From [Clostridium] citroniae WAL-17108 (lineage in GTDB: Bacteria > Bacillota > Clostridia > Lachnospirales > Lachnospiraceae): 64,000 bases of DNA. The stretch spans positions 1,789,777 through 1,853,776 of the forward strand of contig NZ_JH376420.1 of assembly GCF_000233455.1 (NCBI RefSeq). Direction: 5' to 3'. How positions within the stretch are numbered: position 1 is the stretch's first letter; each line of letters opens with the position of its first letter. Of the stretch, positions 57,514 to 64,000 are shown in pieces. The translations under genes and the position numbers were made by a program. The notes under the pieces are model-generated. The model was not told where the DNA came from, searched no databases, and saw only the letters and a list, made by a program, of their open reading frames with translations.

Positions 57514-58743
57514 TTATATCGTAACTTCCTTTCCTTTTTTGTTTCTTCTTTCTTCCAGCCGGTACAGGAACAGGGTTGCGGACGCATCCCCCACCGTACT
57601 GATCGCAGTGGCGCCCATATCAAACAGACGGTAGAAGGAGCCTACAATGGCGATCAATTCCATGGGAAGGTTAAATGCAGCGCCCACGATCATCAGCCTC
57701 ACAATGCCGCCTCCGGGAACCGCCGCAGCACCGGCGGAAACCAGCGTGGTCAGCAGTACCATCTGGATCATCTGGGCAAAGGTAAGTTCCAGGCCAATGG
57801 CCTGCGCGCAGAAGATCATGACGACAGCCGTCAGTATGGCGGCTCCGTCCTGGTTGATCTGCGCCCCCAGGGGTATACAGAAATTAGCAATGGGTTTGGG
57901 TATATTCAGTTTATCTGTCGCCACACGCAGGTTTGTAGGTATGGTCGCCGCACTGCTGCAGGTACTGGCCGCGGTGACAATGGTGTCGCTTACACTCTTA
58001 ATAAACCGTATGGGCCCGTAGCCGGAGAGGGTAGGCAATCCCACCACGATCAGTATAAAGTGAATGATACCCGCCACATAGTATGTTCCCACAAGCTTTG
58101 AAATTGTGGCTAAAAACTCCACGCCGTACTGGCCCATGGTGGATGCCATCAGACAGAAAACACCGATGGGAGCCACAGCCATCACAATTTTAATGATCGC
58201 CATGGACAGATTGTACATCATCTCAAACCAGGCAGTGATGCTTTTTCTCTGTTCATCTGATTTAATAAATACAATAGCGATTCCTATGATGACCGATATG
58301 ACCAGAACCTGAAGCATATTGGCATCCGTAAAAGACTCAAACACATTGGTTGAAAATAATCCCTTGCAGAATTCAGTGAATGAAGGCATCTGGCTCACCT
58401 CCATAACAGCATTGGTATTCTCAAACACAAACCCATTGCCGGGCCTTAGAAATACGGCCACCGGGATTGCAATGCAGGTTGCGATCAGGGTGGTGCAGGT
58501 ATATATGAACAGGATACGGATGCCCAGACGTCCCAGCATCGCCGGATCATCCATGCTTGTGATCCCATTCACCATAACAAAAATAACAACAGGAACCAGG
58601 AACATTTTCATCATATTCAGCCAAATGGTTCCGATAAATCCGATGGAGGCTGCCCCAGGTCCGATCAGCAGACCTGCAATGCTGCCCAGGATCATTGCCA
58701 GAAAAACAAGAACAGAATTGCTAAGCTTTATCTTTTTCAGCAT
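57514..58743 (-). CDS. dicarboxylate/amino acid:cation symporter (DAACS), second copy
   Basis: A 409 aa sodium- or proton-coupled symporter. It has the serine-rich hairpin TAASTCSSAATIPTNLRV, the NQDGAAILTAVV helix and SAGAAAVPGGGIVRLMIV. It differs from the copy at 54259 in length and sequence, so the two may import related but distinct acids. ATG at 58743 lies ten bases after GGAGG and is preferred over 58749. It directly follows the racemase-like gene, overlapping or abutting it, in a sigma-54 operon. Confidence 0.92.
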   Translation of the reverse strand: MLKKIKLSNSVLVFLAMILGSIAGLLIGPGAASIGFIGTIWLNMMKMFLVPVVIFVMVNGITSMDDPAMLGRLGIRILFIYTCTTLIATCIAIPVAVFLRPGNGFVFENTNAVMEVSQMPSFTEFCKGLFSTNVFESFTDANMLQVLVISVIIGIAIVFIKSDEQRKSITAWFEMMYNLSMAIIKIVMAVAPIGVFCLMASTMGQYGVEFLATISKLVGTYYVAGIIHFILIVVGLPTLSGYGPIRFIKSVSDTIVTAASTCSSAATIPTNLRVATDKLNIPKPIANFCIPLGAQINQDGAAILTAVVMIFCAQAIGLELTFAQMIQMVLLTTLVSAGAAAVPGGGIVRLMIVGAAFNLPMELIAIVGSFYRLFDMGATAISTVGDASATLFLYRLEERRNKKGKEVTI

Positions 58744-58748
58744 GGTCA

Positions 58749-59963
58749 TTATCCCTCCTTTTCAGATCCGGCTTCAACAATCTCCTGGGATTCGTCCATA
58801 CACACTACCCTCTGGGGCTTTCCCTCTTCAAAATAAACCCTTGGTATACTGTAATTTAATGAAACCAAAAATTCCGGAACAGACTTCTTCCATCTGGCCA
58901 TCAGATCCTGAATAGTAATTTCATAGTCCCCCTGGGTTCCAAGGATCACCACCTCATCACCGATTTCAGCCTCTGGGCAGTCCGTCAGGTCCAGAATTGT
59001 ATGTTCCACGCAGATGGAACTTGCCACCGGGATCTTTTTTCCCCGGATCAGAACATATCCCCCATTGGCCTGGTGAGGGCTGATACCGTCATACATTCCT
59101 CCGGCCATAACGCCGATACGCATGGGACGGTCCAGCTTAACTGCGGCAAACCCTTCCCCAAACTTTCCTCCAATGGTATCTTTCACACACAGAAGCTTAC
59201 TCTTCCAGGCTTTGATGGCCGGCTTCAGATCAGGCGCCGGCTCCCTTCGTTCTATGGTCGAATACCCCCACATGCTTTGTCCGGGGCAGATTCCTGTAAG
59301 TCTCATGTCAGGCCGCGAAATACTGCCGTTTGAATTGGCGATCTGCAAAAACTCCGGCTTGACACCCAATGCCTCAACTGCCCGGATCGCTCCAACAAAA
59401 CGATCATACTGCCATTGTGAGAACGACTCCTTATCCGGCCAGTCCGGACAGGACATATGGCTGTACATGCCCACTATGTCAATATTTTTATATGCAAGGA
59501 CCTGCTTTACAAAATCAGCCAGTTCTTCTGCATTAATACCAAGGCGGCCGCGGCCTGTTTCAACGGGCAGAAATACCTTCATTGTTTTGTTTCCCGCTGC
59601 TTCTGATATGGCTTTTACCTGGGAAATGCTGCTCACAGTAGGCATCAGGTCATATCTGACATACAGGTCGGCAACTTCCTCAATGTTGTTTCCGACAAAC
59701 AGCATGATGGGGGATTTGATCCCGTTTTTTCTTAGCTTGACAGCCTCATGCAAAACTCCGGAAGCCAGGTATTTTACCTTGCATGTTTCCAGGGCGCGGG
59801 CAACCTCCACAATACCATGGCCATATGCATTGGCCTTGATCGCAGGCATCACGATGATCTCCGGTCCCACCATTTTCTGCAGTTCATAATAATTGTTTTT
59901 AATTGCATCCAGATCGATCTCCAGCCAACAGGATCTGGTTAAATATTTACTGTAATTATACAT
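58749..59963 (-). CDS. alanine-racemase-family amino acid racemase with divergent active site
   Basis: A 404 aa fold-type III PLP enzyme. The PLP lysine is Lys43 in AIKANAYGHG, and the second catalytic base is Tyr291 in GMYDG (family consensus GYADG). The substrate loop that normally reads CMDQ is CVEH here (Val319-Glu320), changing both the Met and the Asp that contact alanine, and the usual RPGI is RLTGI. This suggests a substrate other than alanine. It is the first gene of the sigma-54 operon, followed by a symporter, and divergent from a PrpR-type activator. Confidence 0.85.
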   Translation of the reverse strand: MYNYSKYLTRSCWLEIDLDAIKNNYYELQKMVGPEIIVMPAIKANAYGHGIVEVARALETCKVKYLASGVLHEAVKLRKNGIKSPIMLFVGNNIEEVADLYVRYDLMPTVSSISQVKAISEAAGNKTMKVFLPVETGRGRLGINAEELADFVKQVLAYKNIDIVGMYSHMSCPDWPDKESFSQWQYDRFVGAIRAVEALGVKPEFLQIANSNGSISRPDMRLTGICPGQSMWGYSTIERREPAPDLKPAIKAWKSKLLCVKDTIGGKFGEGFAAVKLDRPMRIGVMAGGMYDGISPHQANGGYVLIRGKKIPVASSICVEHTILDLTDCPEAEIGDEVVILGTQGDYEITIQDLMARWKKSVPEFLVSLNYSIPRVYFEEGKPQRVVCMDESQEIVEAGSEKEG

Positions 59964-60030
59964 CCTTCCCCAATCCTTTCCTCATACCATTTTATAGTTT
60001 TATCAGGTGCGCACCCTGCTTTATATAACA

Positions 60031-60046
60031 GCAAGTTCCATGCCAA
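60031..60046 (-). promoter_or_regulatory. sigma-54 promoter of the racemase-symporter operon
   Basis: On the minus strand TTGGCATGGAACTTGC matches the -24/-12 consensus TTGGCACGnnnnTTGC in all positions but one, with exact GG-to-GC spacing. Transcription should start near 60019, about 56 bases before the ATG at 59963. The adjacent gene encodes a sigma-54 activator. Confidence 0.85.
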
Positions 60047-60098
60047 GTAATAAATCCGCTGTTTTAGCCAGTTTCTCCCCCTTTTTTCCCATTGGCAT

Positions 60099-60122
60099 GT
60101 TGCAATTTTAATCATATGCAAC
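60099..60122. promoter_or_regulatory. candidate upstream activator site for the PrpR-type protein
   Basis: GTTGCA-N12-TGCAAC is a perfect 6-bp inverted repeat centred about 91 bases upstream of the predicted sigma-54 start, a normal enhancer distance. It also overlaps the region just before the activator gene and could mediate autoregulation. Confidence 0.6.
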
Positions 60123-60176
60123 TATAATATGTTTAAATATACCACCATCCAACCACCCATTGAGAGGAGTTACCTC

Positions 60177-62114
60177 ATGCCGCAAAAATTCTATATAACA
60201 AACATGTACGAAAGTATGCTTCAGACAGTGGACGAGGTATGTAAGGATCTTGGCTGCCAATATGATTTTATTGATTTCCATGACATAACGGAAAACCTTT
60301 CCCTGCAGATCCGGGCTATCTTTAACGAACAGGGCTATCCATATGTAATTGTAACACGGGGAGCCATGGCCAACTACCTGAAACAGGAGTTTCCGGACAT
60401 TATCATCCTCAGTGCCAATCCCGGCAGGATGGACACCCTTGAGGCGTTGGCCGGCACGGGCCGGTACGGTGACAGGGTTGGATTATTACTGGCAGACAAT
60501 GATCACCTGGACCTGAACTTGCAGTTTGTAAAAGACCTGCTCAACATCAGGGAACTGAACATATACAGATATGCATCAAAGAAAGATATTGAGACCCAGA
60601 TCGTCCTGGCACAGTCCCAGGGAATGGATTGTGTGGCAGGGGGAGGCACCATTGGCCAGGATGTGGGCCATGCCCTGGGATATCCTGTTGTCTTTGTCAA
60701 AACAAGCAAGGACACCATAAAGAAGACGATCATCCAGGCTTGTTCCATCCTCAACTCTAAAAGTTATGAAGAAAACCAGCTGCAGCTCTTGTATCAGATC
60801 CAGAATGCATTTCACGAAGGGCTGATGATGATACACAACGGCAGGGTCTGCCTTATAAACAATACCATGGAACAGCTGCTGGGGGTGACCACGCCCCAGG
60901 TTGTGGACAAACCCTTGTCTGACATATCATCCCAGTTTACCATAAAGGATCTGGCAGCATTTATGGAGGACCAGGAACAGGATGAATGTATCTCCCTGGT
61001 CGGGGACTCCCTGTATTTTATCCAGAAATTCTGGATCACCGTGGATGAGCACTGCAGGAATCTGGTGATCGTAATAAGAAATGCAGAGGAAATCCAAGAC
61101 AGCGAGTCCAGACTCCGCAATAAAATACATAAAAAGAATACAAATACAAGCTATTCATTCCAGAACATAATAGGCAGCAGCCATAAAATGAAAGAAACCA
61201 TCAACAAAGCCATGCTGTACTCCACGGTGGATGCAAATATATTGATATACGGCGAAAGCGGAACAGGAAAGGAACTGTTTGCCCAGAGCATACACAATGC
61301 CAGCCAGCGCAGATCCCAGCCCTTTGTGGCGGTAAACTGCGCCGCAATACCGGAGTCACTCCTGGAAAGCGAATTATTCGGATATGAGGAAGGGTCCTTT
61401 TCCGGTGCAAAAAAGGGTGGAAAGACCGGCCTCCTGGAACTTGCCCATAATGGAACCCTGTTTTTAGATGAAGTCAACTCCCTGTCCATGAAAATACAGG
61501 GCGCGCTGCTGCGCGCAGTACAGGAAAAGGAGATCCGGCGGGTGGGGTCCAAAACTCCTATTTACATTGATATCCGTATTATATCCGCTGCCAACAAAGA
61601 TATCGGGGCCATGATACAAAACAATGAGTTTCGTTCAGACTTATATTTCCGCCTGAATATATTGAATTTATATCTGCCTAATCTGAACGAGCACTCTGAA
61701 GACATCCCCCAGTACATTGACTTCTTTTCCCAGATGTATTCCAGGCTCTACAAGGTTCCCATTACCCGGAAGATGGCTGATGAGGAGATAAGGTTCCTGG
61801 TTACGCGGAAATGGCAGGGAAATATACGGGAGCTTCAGAATGTGATCCACCGGTACATTATATTAAACAGTATGAAAATCACACCGGTCAGGGTCTGTCT
61901 GGATGAATATGAGGTCAAACATGGCCCCTCTGATAATGTTACGGATCACGCCCATATGATGATCGTGAACAAAGGGCCGTTAAAGGATATGGAACTAGAG
62001 ATCATCCGTGGGTGTCTTGCGGAGAATGGGGGAAATATAAACAGAACCTCGGAACAACTGGGCGTGTGCAGGACTACCATATGGAGGAAATTAAACCAGC
62101 AGGAGGGGCAGTGA
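60177..62114 (+). CDS. PrpR-type sigma-54-dependent transcriptional activator
   Basis: A 645 aa enhancer-binding protein. Residues 1-190 are a PrpR_N-like ligand domain; a PAS-like region covers about 215-320. The AAA+ domain starts near 335 with Walker A GESGTGKE (359-366). The sigma-54 contact loop is GSFSGA (406-411) instead of GAFTGA, and Walker B is GTLFLDEVNS. A Fis-type helix-turn-helix (NINRTSEQLGVCRTTIWRKL) ends the protein. The ATG at 60177 follows GAGAGGAG. It should activate the divergent racemase-symporter operon. Confidence 0.92.
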   Translation: MPQKFYITNMYESMLQTVDEVCKDLGCQYDFIDFHDITENLSLQIRAIFNEQGYPYVIVTRGAMANYLKQEFPDIIILSANPGRMDTLEALAGTGRYGDRVGLLLADNDHLDLNLQFVKDLLNIRELNIYRYASKKDIETQIVLAQSQGMDCVAGGGTIGQDVGHALGYPVVFVKTSKDTIKKTIIQACSILNSKSYEENQLQLLYQIQNAFHEGLMMIHNGRVCLINNTMEQLLGVTTPQVVDKPLSDISSQFTIKDLAAFMEDQEQDECISLVGDSLYFIQKFWITVDEHCRNLVIVIRNAEEIQDSESRLRNKIHKKNTNTSYSFQNIIGSSHKMKETINKAMLYSTVDANILIYGESGTGKELFAQSIHNASQRRSQPFVAVNCAAIPESLLESELFGYEEGSFSGAKKGGKTGLLELAHNGTLFLDEVNSLSMKIQGALLRAVQEKEIRRVGSKTPIYIDIRIISAANKDIGAMIQNNEFRSDLYFRLNILNLYLPNLNEHSEDIPQYIDFFSQMYSRLYKVPITRKMADEEIRFLVTRKWQGNIRELQNVIHRYIILNSMKITPVRVCLDEYEVKHGPSDNVTDHAHMMIVNKGPLKDMELEIIRGCLAENGGNINRTSEQLGVCRTTIWRKLNQQEGQ

Positions 62115-62160
62115 TCCCCGGTCCCTGCGCCCCCATATCAAAATACAGTTCCAATATAAT

Positions 62161-63522
62161 CTACAGTTCCATACGGTACACGGTCAGTTCCGCTTCCTGC
62201 ACCACGCCATCCGATGCAAAGGAGATGCATTTTCCATCCAGTGCAGGATAAACCCGGGGGGAGATGCAGCCGTTGTCATTAATAAACACTTCCAAAACAG
62301 AACAATCCAACAGGATGTCCACTTCCACCACCCCGTCCTCAGACCGGCAAAACCTCCCCTTTAACAGGTTGTGGTCCACCTCCTCCAAAAGGCTTGAGCT
62401 GCGCAGCGGCACCTCCATGGTCCCTTCCCTGGGATCAATGATAATGTCCGTATATTCTTTTAAGTCTTCGGTGGCAAGCACCCTGATGCTAAACGGGGCA
62501 TCTGTCTTTACCCTGGCCACGACCTCAACCGTATTGCCTTCCATCCCAAACACGTGCCGTCCGGTGAATTCCCTCAGGGTAATGGATTCCGATTCACGCC
62601 TCAGCCGGTCAGTCTCCGGAAGACGCCGGATCACCAGTTCCTGTTTTTCATTCAGGGAGATCACTCTGGGGATTGCCTGCACCCCGGCCCATTCTCCGTC
62701 CGTATAGATCAGGCTGCGTGGAAATTCCCTGAGCCAACCCCACAGGTATGTCCTTCCCTGCCCGTCAAAGGAGATCTGTGAGGCAAAGAATTCCCCGTAA
62801 TCAATCCTTCCGCTTGACTCAGATACAAAACAATACTGGTCGTCCATGGTCCCGATATGGTAGCGGACTTCCCTCTGATTCCACACAGAATATAAAAACA
62901 GCAGTTTGTCCCCAAACACCGCCACATTGGGGCATTCGATGATCTTGGTCGGCGTGCTGTTGCTGAAAAATTCCCCCAGATAGGTCCAGTGGCGGGCGTC
63001 TTCCCCTGTATAAATATGGACCGCCCCCCGCCTGCCATCGGAAATCCCCGCAATCAGCAGGTACGTCTTTCCCTTGTATTCAAATATAAAGGGATCCCTC
63101 CACTGGGTGAGCCTCTTTCCTCCGTGATCCTTCAGGGTAAGTACAGGATTCTCCGGAATCTGTTTCCAGGTAATGCCGTCATCCGTCACTGCAACCCATT
63201 GCTCGGAGCCATCGATCTGTCTTCTGTCTCCCGCTCCCACGCTTGTATAGATCAGTTCGATCTTTCCATCGTGGATATAGCTGGACCCGGAATAACAGTT
63301 TGTCTCCCCCCGGTCCACCGCTGGATATAAGGCGATGGGCTGATGATCCCAGTGGACCAGGTCCCGGCTTGTGGCATGGCCCCAGTGAAGATTGCCCCAG
63401 TGCCAGTCCGTGGGATTATATTGGTAAAACAGGTGATGTACCCCATCATGGAAAATGGGCCCATTGGGATCATTCATCCAGTTTTTTTCAGGTAAAAAAT
63501 GGTATTTTGGTCTGTGCTGCAT
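62161..63522 (-). CDS. glycoside hydrolase family 32 (sucrose-6-phosphate hydrolase / fructosidase type)
   Basis: A 453 aa GH32 enzyme with canonical motifs: WMNDPNG at residues 15-21 (nucleophile Asp18), WRDPF and the acid-base Glu in IECPN. A C-terminal beta-sandwich completes the protein. There is no signal peptide, so it hydrolyses imported fructosides in the cytoplasm. CGGAGGAG precedes the ATG. It follows a carbohydrate ABC permease 45 bases upstream and is the last gene of that operon in view. It differs from the GH32 at 27423, whose motif is WMDDPNG. Confidence 0.93.
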   Translation of the reverse strand: MQHRPKYHFLPEKNWMNDPNGPIFHDGVHHLFYQYNPTDWHWGNLHWGHATSRDLVHWDHQPIALYPAVDRGETNCYSGSSYIHDGKIELIYTSVGAGDRRQIDGSEQWVAVTDDGITWKQIPENPVLTLKDHGGKRLTQWRDPFIFEYKGKTYLLIAGISDGRRGAVHIYTGEDARHWTYLGEFFSNSTPTKIIECPNVAVFGDKLLFLYSVWNQREVRYHIGTMDDQYCFVSESSGRIDYGEFFASQISFDGQGRTYLWGWLREFPRSLIYTDGEWAGVQAIPRVISLNEKQELVIRRLPETDRLRRESESITLREFTGRHVFGMEGNTVEVVARVKTDAPFSIRVLATEDLKEYTDIIIDPREGTMEVPLRSSSLLEEVDHNLLKGRFCRSEDGVVEVDILLDCSVLEVFINDNGCISPRVYPALDGKCISFASDGVVQEAELTVYRMEL

Positions 63523-63567
63523 AGCGACTCCTCCGTAAAATTTATTTTCAGATATAATAGTTTGTAT

Positions 63568-64000
63568 TTAACCTTTCACTGCTCCCGCTGTCTGGCCGCC
63601 CACAATATACTTCTGGAAAATCCCATAAAAGATCAGCTGGGGGATCAGTATGATGATCGTGCCAGCCACCAGACCGCTGTAATCAATGCTGTACGCTCCC
63701 CGGAACATGGACACCACCATGGATATAGTCCTCATGGCAGGGTTCTGGATCAGGGTTACTGAAAGAGGGTACTCATTCCATACATACAGGACATTAAAGA
63801 TCACCACAGTGGCCATGATCGGCTTCATTAGGGGCATTACCACAGACCAGCAAAGCCTGATCAGCCCGCATCCGTCAATAACAGCAGCCTCCTCCAGTTC
63901 CGATGGAAAGGATTTTAAAAATCCCACAAACATCAGCGTATTAAAGGAGATGGATGATGCGGCCAGCGGCAGAATCAGCGCCGTGTAAGTCCCTGTCAGC
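63568..64000 (-). CDS. carbohydrate ABC permease (MalG type), cut by the window edge
   Basis: The last 144 codons of a MalG-type permease. The reading frame continues past 64000, upstream of the internal Met at 63933. The EAA loop ELEEAAVIDGCGLIRLCWSVVMP is present, and the C-terminus FQKYIVGGQTAGAVKG is typical. It delivers the substrate of the adjacent GH32 enzyme. The rest of the operon lies outside the window. Confidence 0.9.
   Translation of the reverse strand, partial: LTGTYTALILPLAASSISFNTLMFVGFLKSFPSELEEAAVIDGCGLIRLCWSVVMPLMKPIMATVVIFNVLYVWNEYPLSVTLIQNPAMRTISMVVSMFRGAYSIDYSGLVAGTIIILIPQLIFYGIFQKYIVGGQTAGAVKG

Noticed and set aside
60092..60104. A plus-strand TTGGCATGTTGCA resembling a sigma-54 site before the activator gene
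   Set aside because: The GG-to-GC spacing is four bases short, so it cannot fit sigma-54. Only the minus-strand copy has correct spacing.

Overview
The window looks like chromosomal DNA of a gut Lachnospiraceae-type Clostridia (Enterocloster, Lachnoclostridium or a relative). The evidence is strong AGGAGG ribosome sites, a T-box leader, the GatCAB plus archaeal-type AspRS route to Asn-tRNA, many ABC sugar and LysR modules, and a split transketolase. This placement is an inference from gene content. No rRNA, tRNA, CRISPR array or insertion sequence was seen.

Layout. 1-5.4 kb: the first codons of an aminotransferase, then the aspS-gatC-gatA-gatB operon behind a T-box that may carry overlapping Glu and Asn specifier codons. 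5.4-7.6 kb: a ferritin-like protein convergent with a rubredoxin-glutamate synthase fusion; each has a Fur/PerR-like palindrome upstream. 7.6-14 kb: a MATE pump, a LysR regulator and a divergent glycerol-phosphate-type ABC operon ending in a glycerophosphodiesterase. 14-21.6 kb: a SIMPL protein, an orphan hybrid sensor kinase, rarA, a zinc-ribbon membrane protein, a candidate structured RNA (possibly 6S RNA) and a patatin. 21.7-25.5 kb: YCII protein, then ubiD-ubiX-lpdD-like decarboxylase genes with a divergent LysR gene frameshifted at an A8 tract.

25.5-35.1 kb: one long minus-strand operon: ribulokinase-type kinase, ROK regulator, sugar ABC importer, GH32 enzyme with an altered WMDDPNG motif, and a two-subunit transketolase. 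araA and araD are absent, so an unusual ketose is a reasonable guess. A decayed LysR fragment lies just upstream. 35.8-47 kb: a repeat-bearing lipoprotein, rhamnose mutarotase, and a pectin-type operon (GH28, Opp-type importer with a fused double ATPase, mannonate dehydratase-like protein, alginate-lyase-like protein) with a divergent LysR regulator. 47-51 kb: a second MATE pump and a long RecQ.

51-62 kb is the most interesting block. A LysR gene, three tandem RraA/HMG-aldolase-family genes, a glutamate-type symporter, a RidA protein and a class-V PLP enzyme form one unit. A second symporter and a divergent alanine-racemase-like gene form another, behind a near-consensus sigma-54 promoter with an upstream inverted repeat. 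A PrpR-type sigma-54 activator is transcribed away from it. Together these could import, racemise, deaminate and aldol-cleave a 4-hydroxy (or 4-methyl-4-hydroxy) amino acid. 62-64 kb: a second GH32 gene and the end of another sugar ABC permease, cut by the window edge.
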